Shown: positions 23,950-36,056, counted from the stretch's first letter. The stretch: 64,000 bases of DNA from Apoda limacodes (GCA_946406115.1 OX291547.1:6453001-6517000); one strand, 5' to 3'. Notes: generated by a model from the sequence alone, not told the origin. Numbers and translations are program-made.

Positions 23950-24297
23950 TTATTGAGATGGTTTTATTTCTATTGGTTTTTCTTTTGACTCAATTTTTTC
24001 CCCTTTTTTATCTTCGATTTTTTGTTCTTTGATGGGTTCTTCTGGTTTTTCAACGATTTCTTCTTTTTTCTCCGATTCGGATAAAATTAGTTCAGGAACT
24101 TTTAATGGCTTGGCAGATTCTTCATCCGGTTCAGGTACAGCAGATCTCTCTTGTGGTATCTCATCGATTTTTGTTTCGGAATTGGTTTCCTTCTAGAACA
24201 AAAAATATATTTATACATATAGAAAATGTAGTATGAGTTGTATGGTTATGGTTGAGATATTTTAATATTTTATACTTTTAAACGAGGAATTCTTGTA

Positions 24298-24335
<38 letters not shown>

Positions 24336-27300
24336 CTGAATCTCGGAAACGGCTCCAGCGATTTTCATGAAATTTAGTATGCAAGGGGTTTTTCGGGGAC
24401 GATAAATCGATCTAGCTAGGTTTCATTATTAGAAAACGTCGTTTTTTCCGCGTTTTTAGGCAGTGATAAACTGAAAAATATGACTCTTCCTGACATCTAT
24501 TGGCGAGTAGTAATAAGCAACATTAAAGCTATTTGACAATAGATGGCGTTGTTTAAAAAAATAACGAGCAGCGCTCCAGGTACTATTTTATTAAGTTTCT
24601 TAAAACTAATTTTAATATTCGTATAATTTAGAACTAGTTAGGGAATTAAATATAGTAACATGCTTACGTACATCAATTGACGCTTCTTCCTCTTTTCTGA
24701 TAACCTCTGGTACGATTACAATTTTTTTAATTGCGTCTACTTCAGGGGCGTTTTTGGCGTCCACGGGGTCCGCAGCTGGATTTGGCAAGACAGAGCAATC
24801 AGCCTGGTTCGTTTTTACGAAGAATGCTCTAGAAATCTTATATCTGTCCAGCACGGCGTAGGCGTTTTGCATGACGGCAGAATTGGCCAATCGTTCTCGA
24901 GTTAACAACCAAGCATTTTCTGAAGCAAAAGTTAGTAAGTTAAAATGATGGCAATGGCCGTAACTGCATTAAAATATAAGGTAAGTTTTATGATGTGATA
25001 ATTGATGTGATGTGATATGTTGATGATTATTTAAATGATGGCAATTAAAAGTCTTATATTTGCAATTAATCTTTTCTAATTTTGCCTTGGAGTCGTCAGC
25101 AAAGCGCTTTCACTATTACACATTCGCATAGAAATGACACAGAAAGTTATCCAAATTATTTTAACCTTTTCCGTCGTATTTTTTTACTGAGTTGACTTAG
25201 AAGCTTGGTTTTTTTACAACTTAACGGGACCAGAGACCTCAGTATTGAAGAGAAAAAGGGTCTTGACAGACAGACGGACAACAAAGTGATCCTATAGGGT
25301 TCCTTTTTTCCTTTTGAGGTACGGAACCCTAAACAAAATAATTTAGACTTAAAATATGAAAAAGATAATATGAGAATATAGATTTTAAAAATATGAGCAA
25401 TACACAAGCAAATTAAACAAAACATAGTTGTGATCAAAAAGAAAAAATATGGTTTAAGTGATAGAGTGATAGTCTGCAACAGAAAATTGATTGAAAAGTG
25501 AGATTTAGGCATTGAAGAGTTTAGAGAGAGCTTCGTGGAATAGGGTAAGTGTTCTGTACCCGTACATTGAGGTGGCACTTACGTGTATGAACTGGTCCAA
25601 TCCCACTGCAGGACCACATAACGGCGTAGTTATCGTAGTCGGTGTCCAGTATGCTGTACTCAGTATCATAGGGTACGGGAAGAGAGGAGTACTTGACAAC
25701 GATACGTCCCTCTCCCTCTCGTCCTATCACTTGAAGATAGCCGTCCATTACTCGTTTGTATCCTGTTCTGTAAAGTTAAAATTACTCTTCAAGTAGTTAT
25801 AGTTAACAGCATAGAATATGCGCTTTAAACCCTTTCCCCCCGCATGCATCCATTTCAAAGGCATCTACAATTGTCATTAAGCGCTTAGTGTAAAGTATTT
25901 TTTAATTATGCTTTTTAAATTAGCATTCTGATATATTTTGTGGTAACACAGTAGGACCACTGTGAATGGGCAAGCAGCTTTTGGGTAAGGGAAGGGCAAA
26001 ATTGGGTTATGTTAGGGGGAAACCAGCTAAACAATAAGTGGTAAATTAACATTCCAGACAGTTACAATTACAATAAGAACGTTTACTTTTCCGATCACTA
26101 ATGACGTTAACACAGTTTTTCCTTTATTTGATGTAATTTTTTAGCATTCGGCTTCAAGCACACCACTTAGTTCAATGTCCTGTCTATAAATTATACCTAA
26201 TGCAATTTTATTGAGTGCTTTAAAACGAAATGCTGTAGAACCAATGACTACAAAGGGCTTTAACATATATTTTAACATAGCATTGGCAAAGTAATAAACA
26301 TATGTAAAAAATTAACAGTACCACGTGTGGGCAGAAATAAAACAGTTTTTTTGAACGTTTCTTTTTCTGAGAGAAAAACATTTTCCTTTAAAGCCAGCGT
26401 CAGATCCTTTAACAAATATTTTTGTAAATTGTGGCACTAGTTTGTGAGTATTTATGCCAGTAAATAAATGTTTTATTAAATATCCGTGCCATTTTATGTG
26501 TTCAAATATATGTACAAATGTTTGAAGCCATGTCGAAGTCTGCGCCACTGTGTAAGGACAAACAAGGGTGGAGGCAACTTCCTTTACCAATAAGATCAGA
26601 ACTAGTGATAGTGTATGTACTAACAAAGAGTTGGTGATCTCGTTGGAGACGATGATCCTTCCCTCAGGCGTGTTCTCGTATCTGGTAGTGACGCAGCGGC
26701 TGACCAGCTCGCTAATTGTAAAGTATCTCTCTGCCTCGTACCAGGCTCCCAGAAATCGGTTCATGTTGAAGTTCGCCATCGGCTAAGGGGTTAGTACAGT
26801 AAAAATTATCGGAACACATCAGCAACACTCATGCAGCGCACACACTTCGGCGTTAAAGACAGACAAACAGTTGTCTAATCTTTAACGCCGAAATTTTTGC
26901 AATTTTATGATAAATGTAACTTTATAATGATAATGTGTAATCTGCCGCTGCGCTGCATGAGTCGAATAGTATTTAAAAATAGACCATTCGTTGGAATTAC
27001 GTAAGGACGAATTTGCCCCAATGTTAGGACACATGAGATTTCACAAACCCCACTTTCCCCTTCAAACATAATATTTTACTTAGAATCAAAATATGTAATG
27101 AAATTGAAACAATTGACCTTTACTGAAGGCTTTCTGCGCACTTCATAAGAAAAAAGGCATATCTGCCTCTCTCTCTCTCTATTTAATCCTCTCTAGTGGG
27201 GCTTTCAAGGCTCGTGTCGACAAATTTCGACTAATAGTCAAGTATTTACTAGTGTACCTATTACTTGTGGTATTACGCAGTATTAAGTAGAAATGGCTTT

Positions 27301-29126
27301 TATTCCCCTTGAGATTTTTAAAACCCCTCTAAGGGTTCCCGCCCTTAGCTATTATACATATTTTTATATATAATATGAAAGTATATGAGTAAATATATAC
27401 ACCGACCATGTTTTGTCAAATTGTAGCGTTATTTGTAGCGTTTTAGTAATTTGGTTTGGTTGCAAGGGGCACCTCATTAGAACTATCATCAACTTACTTC
27501 TCTTATTAATATACATACATTGTTATGGTCGATAATTTTTTTGGCAAGAAGCAAAAACGCTCCATAAGCAATGATTTTGATACGAAGTATTTAAAATAGT
27601 TTTAGCACATATTTTAAAATTAAGGAAGTGCCAAAATAAATATATTTTGGGTAATCTCATAATTTCTGTTATAAATGTTTTGTAGCAAGAATTAATATAT
27701 TTTGTTTAGACCTGTACTATTTTTCTGCAAATTATGTTGTCGTGCCCACGCGCTACCAACGGTATAAAACGTTTTTTAACAAAAAATGTTTTTTGTTTTT
27801 TTTTTATAAAATAATTTAAAATAAACACCTACTCACTTACATATGTAGGTACTTTTTTTTTTATTTTCGAAATTAAAATCAGCCTCTATATAGATTATTT
27901 TATTGCACTATTGACAACGTCACTTCATAAATAATGATAAAGACCAAACAATAAAAGAAAAATTATTATTTTTAGCAAATTAATGGAGAATAACGCAAAA
28001 ATAACAGTATAAAATGTAAAGTACTCCATTATGAATGATTTCGAAAACGAAAGTGGCTTATGGTCCGGACAAGACTTGTTGAGGTGAGTCGTTGAACCGG
28101 GGTTCAAACCGGGCTGAGTTGTCCGTGGTCAGTGCTGAATACGTGCTGCGCTGAGCTGGCTCGGTGATCACGAGGAACCAGTTACAATGTACGCAACGTA
28201 ACTAGGCTTATACTAGTCTTTGACCAGCAGCTTAGAACAGCTTTAAGTAGCGCTAGAGTGAATAAACTACTATACTGCTTCAGCAGCTACATTACAATAA
28301 ACCAAGTTTTTCAGGGTTTCGTTTCTTACTCAAACAAAGAAACTTTATAGTTTTTTCCCCATGATTGTCTGTCCGTATGTACCCTTATTTCACAACCTCG
28401 TGGCGGACACGGGAGTTACAAGTATTCTTGGAATAAATAGGTGAACTACAAGTTGGATTTTCAACAGTTTGTGTTCCGCACTCGCAGCTTATACTAGGAG
28501 TATTTTTTATATACAAAGGAATAAAACTATTTAAACTAACCTGATATTTTCTTCTACAATCCTTTCAATATTAGAACAAAAATAAGATTTTCAGCGGTTC
28601 GCAGCGTGCTTCATGCAAACGAATTTCTTTAATATCTTGCGACGCACATTGATAAAGTACTTATGTAATTGCTTAATCTATGATATGATTTAGCATCCTA
28701 TGCCAAAATATGTTTGGTAAAAATGCGTGTTCCCTTCTAACCGTTTTAGTATGTACGGAACAACATACATATTTATGTAATACATAATTATTATAAGGCT
28801 CCCTAAATGATTTAAAAAAAAATACTTGTCGTTTTTTTTGACCACCAAAATTATTTAAACGCCCATAAGCAAACGATGTCGCAGATTAATATCTTGAGTA
28901 TGAAAAAAATATTACAAAAAAATCATTTTTTTTAATAACATAGACTGAAATTGACAGATGGACTTGATGGTTGCGTCTTTTAAATAAAAAATATTTTTTA
29001 AAAAGCTTAAATAAAAAACAAACAATATGTATAAAAAATACTCACCAAATAATCGGGACACCATCCTAGTGAAGGTATTTGCGCTGCAGCGGTAGCAAAG
29101 AATGCGAGAACAGAAAATCGCCACAT
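23950..29126 (-). CDS. secreted lipocalin (apolipoprotein D/lazarillo type) with charged C-terminal extension
   Basis: Five coding exons: 29046-29126, 26625-26782, 25583-25767, 24672-24919 and 23950-24192, total 304 aa. Residues 1-15 are a signal peptide (MWRFSVLAFFATAAA). The GxW motif is GAWYE (39-43). NEITNS and TGYKRVMDG are typical of the apolipoprotein D group, and TDYDNYAV (122-129) is the second conserved lipocalin block. Four cysteines (C23, C57, C133, C183) fit the group's two disulfides, C23-C133 and C57-C183. Members usually bind bilins, sterols, fatty acids or retinoids; the ligand here is unknown. The barrel ends near C183, but about 120 further residues follow, rich in Glu, Lys and Pro, spread over the last two exons; usual length is about 190-215 aa. 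The donor of exon 4 is taken as GTACGT because only that keeps the last exon in frame. Other splice sites are standard GT-AG. Intron repeats are listed separately. Confidence 0.9.
24281..24595 (+). repeat. dispersed repeat in lipocalin intron 4, with (TA)n tract
   Basis: Begins AACGAGGAATTCTTGTATAT, contains a (TA)n run at 24303-24333, then CTGAATCTCGGAAACGGCTC, GATAAATCGATCTAGCTAGG and AGATGGCGTTGTTTAAAAAA. It matches 48153-48440 block for block in the same orientation, and part of 19741-20040. The short GC inverted repeat near the 3' end (CGAGC...GCTC) recalls Helitron-like elements, but the class is not settled. Confidence 0.7.
25215..25333 (-). repeat. dispersed AGGGTTCCGTA repeat in lipocalin intron 3
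   Basis: Contains GACAGACAGACGGACAAC, CCTATAGGGTTCC and TACGGAACCCT. It is a fragment of the family also seen at 11764, 22350, 38311 and 49311. Confidence 0.6.
26827..26962. repeat. nested hairpin (foldback MITE-like) in lipocalin intron 1
   Basis: Outer arms ACTCATGCAGCGCA (26827-26840) and TGCGCTGCATGAGT (26949-26962) are perfect 14-bp inverted copies. Inside, TTCGGCGTTAAAGA (26846-26859) pairs perfectly with TCTTTAACGCCGAA (26879-26892), and AGACAA/TTGTCT form a third small stem in the loop. It sits 45 bases upstream of the exon-2 splice acceptor. It may be a small foldback element. Confidence 0.8.
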
Positions 29127-31480
29127 TATGTTGATCTGGCGAGTCCAGCTGACGACACGGGAATGATCTTGGACGTCCCACCGGTCGCTTATAAACCCAC
29201 ACAGCCTGCCCTGAAACCGGTCCCAATTGCAGACGCTTCTAAGACCCTTATCTAGTAAGCTAGATTTATTATAGTCTTCGGTACGGGTTGGTAATGAGTT
29301 TTGCAGCTGTCCTTGTTAGGCGATGTGTGCGTGACGGTGTGTGTTAATAGGGTCGTTTTGTTTGCGTTTTTGTGGTCGTTTTGAAAGGGTTATTGGTTTC
29401 AAGGTATGTGGAGTCTGGACTCCGACTGGATGTTGGTAACTCGTTTTGTAATTTTAAACCGGGAGGTTTTTATTGTTCTTTATCGATACTCTCTTAAGCT
29501 AAGAATAGCTGAGTGTCTGTAACTAGAAATTTTACACAGGTATTAATATACCTGTGTAGGTACATTGTGGAAATACGCAGGCGAGCAGCATGCGATTACG
29601 ATCGGATATTAAAAATAAAAACTATTACTTGAGAGTAGAAAATAATCGATTCTAATTAAATATTTAAGGATTATCCTATCCTACTAATATTTTAATGTTA
29701 AAGTTTGTATGTCTGGATGGATATTTGTTACTCAATCACGCTTCAACCACTGGACGGATTGGCATAAAACTTGGCATACATATAGGTTAGGTCCTGGAAT
29801 AGCATATAGGCTATTCCTAAATATTCAAAAGTTCCTGTGAAAATAAGTATAACAGAGTTAAACGAACTATTGCTGCACCTATAGCATGCTGTGACGATAC
29901 CAATATTTTTCCCTTAACATTTTGTAATGCAATGTTTTTATTCAAGTTTTAGCGCGAAGATTGACATTAGTAAACAATTCTCAATAAGCGAAATGCATCT
30001 TTAAATTAGAATGGCGCGTTTAAATATACAAGTTCAGTAATTTGATACATTAACTGAGAAACTATGATTTATTTTATGAAAGGTTTGAAGCTAACAAAAT
30101 GTTGAATATAGATGACTCAAATGTAAAATATTACATTATAAACTTACGAATCATAAGCATCAACACAGAATTAATTGTTAAATGTAGGCAGTAATCTAAC
30201 TCCCGATTTATGGATTCGGACTCTAGACAAAATGAAGTTGCGTAAGTTTTGAACCAGTGGCGCGAGTATGGATGCTTTAAAACTTACTGTGATTGGTTAC
30301 TTGTTTGAAAGGCCATTTGATTGGACGTTTTAAGACAATCGCTTATTGGTGTTTAAGTGATATAGAAATGGAAGCACGTTTCATACGCTCTTTAAGGTAG
30401 TTTCATAACTTTTAGTCGAATAAAATTTTATTCAGGATATATTAAACGTAGGATAAGTCGGAGACCCTCTAGATAGGAGTTGTTTTGTTATCCGCTGTTT
30501 TCTTTTCTTATTAATTTTATTGCAGTTAAATAGTAATTCTACTGTTATTGGGAGTTTTATAATGTTGAATATAACCGCGGAAGTTTAATTTACTTAGAAA
30601 TTTTATAATATTGAAAACACCCGCGAAACTTACCTAAGTGAGTCGTTTGACCAATTAGGATAGCCTCGTACACTAAAATTTTTAACAATAATAAAGGGTA
30701 GTTGTCTTGGTTTTCACGTATTCTGTATAATGGTATGACGTGTTAGTTTATTTGAACTTACCCGGGGTTTGTTAAAACTTTACGAACATTTAGAACATAA
30801 TATTGATATTCTAGTAGCTTAGGATAATAAGGCCGTTTATCTAGACCGTTCATATTAATCTAGGACTCTATAATAGTACCCCAACCAACATAACTAGAAT
30901 TATACTTAAATGATGTTCTTTTTTCTGCGTTAAAATTAATTAAGGGCGGACATCCGTCCGGAATAAAAAATATGTTGGAGGGGATTGAAATGTGGGGTGA
31001 GAAAGTTATTAGAGAGGGGTTAGTGGTGATAGAAGTGCGTGGTTATTTTCATACAGAACATTCAATTGCCGTCTTTTAAATTGCTGAAACGCTGCCCGAC
31101 CAATAGTCCATAGTCTACGCTTGTGGGGGTCACTACAAGCTAGATCGTGCCACCATTACTGGTTAGTAAATACTTTTATATTAGAAGTTACAGTGAAAAT
31201 ATTGTGTGTTCGTTGTGAAATTCTTTAGGTTGTGTTTTAAAAATATCTAAATTAATGTTAAAACATTCAAATGACGGGCTTAAACATACAATGCTATAGC
31301 AATTCATCGGTATAATTAATTAATTGGAGTTAATTAAGGAGTTCTACGCCGATAACCGAATTTTACTGAGAAAAAAATGCTACTTAAAGGCCCTAAAACA
31401 TCATAATGGTATTGCAGCAAGCTATTTAACACGTGTACTACAACAGTAATTTTGTTGCTGCTTCCGTAATAATTGAACAA
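29127..31480. other. upstream flank of the lipocalin gene; dispersed repeat
   Basis: The lipocalin 5' UTR and promoter must lie just above 29126, but I cannot fix the start site. About 29700-29850 carries 'cttcaaccactggacggatt' and 'ggcataaaacttggcataca', a degraded repeat of a type frequent in moth genomes. Nothing else is identified. Confidence 0.45.
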
Positions 31481-31648
31481 CATACTTATGCGTTTATATA
31501 CAGCACCATTCTTCGTAATGTTCAGCGAATTACGTACAAGTATGCTGCATCTTTAATAATAGTGTTTCTTGATGAACTTACGTAGGTCGTCCACAAACCG
31601 TAAGCGATGTGTATATACCTGAGTTGAACCATTACACGTACGTTATAT

Positions 31649-31935
31649 ACCTACTTTCATACATATTCGGGTAGCGTAGATTCATGGTAAGGTTGATGGG
31701 CATTATTGTAAGTATGCTAACTACTTATACAAAGGTAGAACGTACGTAATTTACCTACTTGTATACATATTCGGGTAGCGTAGCTTCATGGTAAGGTAGA
31801 TGGGCATTATTGTAAGTATGCTAACTACTTATACAAAGGTAGTACGTACGTAATTTACCTACTTGCATACATATTCGGGTAGCGTAGATTCATGGTAAGG
31901 TAGATGGGCATTTTTGTAAGTATGCTGACTATTTT
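31649..31935. repeat. 104-bp tandem repeat, about 2.7 copies
   Basis: Units start with ACCTACTT at 31649, 31753 and 31857, each followed by CATACATATTCGGGTAGCGTAG and GTAAGTATGCT. The third copy merges into the 782-bp duplicated unit. Confidence 0.9.
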
Positions 31936-33411
31936 GCTACGTCTACAACGTAACTAGAACTATTGTGTAAGTACGCAGCGTCTCAAATAATTTAGCTACC
32001 TATGTAAAATACGTAGCCAGTGCCTTGATAAATACATACCGCACTATTGTAAGTATGCAGTCTGCTTATATAAGCTTGTTACTACACCTGCATCGTAGTT
32101 AATACTATTATTTAAGTACCCACACCCTTTACACAATCTTGCGGCCTCCGTATAATACTTGGACCTTATGATGAGTCATTATGGCGGTTAATTGTAAGTA
32201 TGGAGGTTTGGGCTACGTCTATAACGTACTTTTTCTCTTTAGATACGTATGATACACCTGGATGTACTGTATCCACTCTCGTATAGTAACGGTGCGGCAT
32301 CTTTTCATACGAATGATACATCTTGTTGTACTGTACCCACATCGGTACTGTACAGGTGCTGCATCTTTACATACGAATGGTACACCATACCGAACTGTAC
32401 CCACAGCAGTACTGTATCGTTTTTGCTTCTCTACATACGTATGATACACATGCTGTCGGTACGGTCACAGTATGAAATCTTTACATACGTATGATACATC
32501 GTGTTTTACTTGATCGCAGGCAGTAACGGGCTACGTAAAATGTCAATTGTAAGTATCTGGGAGGACCACTATTAAATTACGTAGCCCGATCAATGATAGT
32601 ATTCAGGATACGGGCTACGTAGTGCCAACACGTAATTTACCTACTTGCATACATATTCGGGTAGCGTAGATTCATGGTAAGGTAGATGGGCATTTTTGTA
32701 AGTATGCTGACTATTTTGCTACGTCTACAACGTAACTAGAACTATTGTGTAAGTACGCAGCGTCTCAAATAATTTAGCTACCTATGTAAAATACGTAGCC
32801 AGTGCCTTGATAAATACATACCGCACTATTGTAAGTATGCAGTCTGCTTATATAAGCTTGTTACTACACCTGCATCGTAGTTAATACTATTATTTAAGTA
32901 CCCACACCCTTTACACAATCTTGCGGCCTCCGTATAATACTTGGACCTTATGATGAGTCATTATGGCGGTTAATTGTAAGTATGGAGGTTTGGGCTACGT
33001 CTATAACGTACTTTTTCTCTTTAGATACGTATGATACACCTGGATGTACTGTATCCACTCTCGTATAGTAACGGTGCGGCATCTTTTCATACGAATGATA
33101 CATCTTGTTGTACTGTACCCACATCGGTACTGTACAGGTGCTGCATCTTTACATACGAATGGTACACCATACCGAACTGTACTCACAGCAGTACTGTATC
33201 GTTTTTGCTTCTCTACATACGTATGATACACATGCTGTCGGTACGGTCACAGTATGAAATCTTTACATACGTATGATACATCGTGTTTTACTTGATCGCA
33301 GGCAGTAACGGGCTACGTAAAATGTCAATTGTAAGTATCTGGGAGGACCACTATTAAATTACGTAGCCCGATCAATGATAGTATTCAGGATACGGGCTAC
33401 GTAGTGCCAAC
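31848..33411. repeat. 782-bp tandem duplication, almost identical copies
   Basis: 31848-32629 is followed directly by 32630-33411. I found a single difference (ACCCACAG in the first copy, ACTCACAG in the second, near 32401 and 33183). Each copy contains several ~64-bp subrepeats and inverted ACGTAGCCCG motifs. Short frames here recur in both copies and are not genes. It is either a very recent unequal duplication or an assembly duplication. Confidence 0.95.
32238..32500. repeat. ~64-bp subrepeats with CATACGTATG cores
   Basis: TACGTATGATACA or TACGAATGRTACA occurs at about 32244, 32309, 32372, 32437 and 32487, spaced 50-65 bp, each followed by a GTACTGTA- or GTACGGT-like block. The same set recurs 782 bp further on. 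Confidence 0.8.
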
Positions 33412-33754
33412 CCCGTACGCGACATTAAGCCGGCTTTAAACGCAATAGTGGTCCTCCCGCCTACTGAAATTACGTACGGTTCCTACGTTTTTTTTCTCAG
33501 TATAGGGCGGGCGGAACCGCTGGCAAAATCTTTGAAATATATATTATATATATTAGGTGTTATAAAAATAGTCTTACTTCCGACAGGAAATATTCAACCA
33601 CAGAAAAAACTTATACACAATATGGCGAGGAATGCAAAAATTTACTCTGATAATGCTTGAAAACGTAAAAACTGGAACAGTTAAATGATATCCAACTTGA
33701 AAAAGTCTGAAATAAAAACTTAAAGGAAAGAATACTTCCAGAAAAGGCTTTATT
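33412..33754. other. right flank of the ACGTA-rich block
   Basis: 33440-33490 carries ATAGTGGTCCTCCC and AATTACGTACGG, an inverted echo of GGGAGGACCACTAT ... AATTACGTAGC at 32560-32585 and 33342-33367. This may mark the right edge of the repeat-bearing element. No coding content. Confidence 0.5.
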
Positions 33755-34113
33755 AGACCCAGGACACCAACTAGGGCTATAGTATTTGTCGCGACAAATC
33801 CATAGAGCCCAAACACTACTGAACTATCTAGGTCACTGAAGAAGTTCCTATGCCTACCTTCCGGCTACATCATCAGACCCTGCTGATAGCACCTAGGACT
33901 ATTATATTTGTCAAGAGCAATCTAACGAGCCCGAACACAACGGCAATGTCTTGTATAGTGGGATAGTTCCTACCGCCACCAACAGAGGCACCATCATCAG
34001 ACCCTGGACACCAGCTGTCTATAGTACAAGTCAAGATAGCCCAAACACGACAGGGTTTCGTTGCGTAATTGAGAGGTTTCTATAGCCACCTTCAGATTAC
34101 ATCATCAGACCAG
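33755..34113. repeat. tandem repeat, three units of about 110-125 bp
   Basis: AGACCC starts units at 33755, 33875 and 33999, preceded each time by CATCATCAG. The inner blocks GGACACCA, AGCCCAAACAC and TAGCCACC or CTACCTTCC recur with moderate divergence. The array ends where retrotransposon 5' UTR-like sequence begins. Confidence 0.8.
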
Positions 34114-36056
34114 CTCTATTCTACCATATATTGTTGCATTCCCGATTCGACTTTCGTGTTATGCGGTTGTGTTATAGAGCGTCAAGTGCTCTTATTGTGC
34201 TCCGTGCAGTGGTGACTCAGCTGGTGCGCATTCGTGTGGTGTTTTGCCTCAGCGCTGACTACCTGGAATTGTTGTTTGGTTTATTGCCCGCAATTCTTGG
34301 AAAATCGGCCTGAGTGTTGAGCGCTGCTCGGTTGTGTGTATTGGCTGGAAAATTGCTTCTCGGCCCGCTGCGAGTGTACTTTCGCGCTTTTCAACGCGCC
34401 CATAACGCGAAGTTTATCGAAGCGATACTGTGTGTTTTTGTGTGTGTTCTCGTAGTCGCGGAACTACTACGCATAGTGGTGTCCCTTTGCTTGGCTCTTT
34501 GACTGACGCTGGTTCGCCCGGCCTGAGCCCGGCTTTGGGTGGATCGATAGTGTAGTATTTCCGCCTCAGCGGTTCGCCACTCCGCGCATTCTCGCGTTCC
34601 GAGTGCGCAAGGGCTGGTGGGTGAGATCGTATAGCTCTTTTCAGAGTTGCGGTCTACCTAAACGTATCTTATTCGTAAACGTCTTGTTGCTCGGGCGGAA
34701 ACCTAACGGTGACAACGTGACCCCGGCCGTAGGAGTAGGTGTTAGGTACACACCAAGCAATCCGTAGCACTGCGGGGCGCTTGGCCACACTTAAGTATTC
34801 TTGCTCCTCGCCAGCAATGGTGGGTACTCACAAACTACATCTCGGCCACTCCCGCGATGGCCGTGCAACTCAACGGCTTGTCCCCGGACCAGCTAGGGGC
34901 AATCGTGAAAGATCTCGGAGCTGGCCCACGCCATCATCAAGACATAGAGAAATGTTTGTCCTCGTCACAAATACTGTGCTTCGCTGATGATATGAAAATT
35001 TTTAAAACTATGAAGTCATCTCTGATGCAAGTACTGTACTGAAGACTACTGTACTGCCAATTGCTTAGACTTAAATCCTTTTAAATGTTCAACTGTCACA
35101 TTCAGTCGTAAGGTCAATCCTCTTGTTATTAATTACAAACTAAAGGGTCAAATCTTAGTGCGCACATCAACTGCGCGTGATTTAGGAGTTCAGCATGACA
35201 CCAAGTTACTTTTTGAAGGACATATTAACGGTATTGTATCTAAAGCCTCTACTTGGATTCGTGATGCGGAATTCTAATAATTTCAGAAAAGCGAAGACTT
35301 TTAAAATCTTGTATTGCACTTTTGTCCGCAGCAATCTTGAATATGCATCTCAAATTTGGAGCCCCAAATATAACATCTACACCTCACGCATAGAAAATAT
35401 GCAAAAAAATTCATTAGATATATTTGCTACCGCCTGAAACTTGACTTCAAATCTGAATTTTACCTTGACACATGTCGGCGTCATCATATTTTGCCCCTCT
35501 ATAAACGTCGTGAAATTGCCGATATTGTTTATTTGTTAAAAATAACCTCTGGCGTGGTAGATTGTTCGGATCTCTTAGCTAAAATTCAGCTCAATGTTCC
35601 TAAGGTGATTAAAGGAGCTAACCCTCTTCTATATATTCCCTTTGCAACTACGAATTATAGATTAAATTCCTTCATGTGGCGCGTCTGCAATAAATTTAAT
35701 AATTTATGCAAAACCTTAAACTTAGATCTATTTGACATGAGCGTGGAGAGCGTAAGGCGTATACTCACTGAGCATATTTTATTTTTTAAACATAATTCTT
35801 AATATAATCTTTTTTTTTGTTTTAGAATTTTCATTTTAGAATTTTTGGTTATTGTATTTTTTGGATTTCCGTATAATGTTACACGTAATTATATAGTTTT
35901 TGATTTTTTTTAAGTAGGTATTGTCTTTTTTACTATCGTACTAAATTTATAGTTATGCAGATACTAATTGTGAGGACCTACCTTGGCGTCCAATACTTAT
36001 TTTTGTTTTGTTTTAATTAGCTTAAGCCTTTGGTCTTCCGAATAAATAAATAAACT
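34114..36056 (+). pseudogene. internally deleted non-LTR retrotransposon (5' UTR fused to RT end)
   Basis: 34130-34960 is GC-rich and unlike its surroundings; it looks like a LINE 5' UTR, with a possible ORF1 start at 34857 (MAVQLNGLSPDQLGAIVKDL). From about 34970 it jumps to the end of an RT domain (ILCFADDMKIF) and the C-terminal region (EYASQIWSPKYN at 35340-35380, then a frame from 35491 to 35802 ending FFKHNS). Everything between ORF1 start and RT motif C is missing, so it is an internal deletion or a recombinant of two elements. Several frame changes confirm decay. The 3' UTR runs to an (AATA)n-like A-rich tail at 36042-36056. Confidence 0.7.

Noticed and set aside
25512..25796. 94-codon plus-strand frame
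   Set aside because: It is the antisense shadow of lipocalin exon 3.
28090..28130. tRNA-like GGTTCAAACC sequence
   Set aside because: The flanks do not form the T-arm or acceptor pairings and no A box is in place; it reads as a short palindrome.
32219..33276. Paired open frames of 60-81 codons on both strands, repeated 782 bp apart
   Set aside because: They are by-products of the tandem repeat units; they have low complexity and no domain.
33755..34113. CRISPR-like spaced repeats
   Set aside because: The units are long, diverged and contiguous, and the DNA is animal; it is an ordinary tandem array.
34131..34502. Two consecutive 60-codon hydrophobic plus-strand frames
   Set aside because: They lie in a GC-rich retrotransposon 5' UTR-like segment and show no domain or conserved motif.
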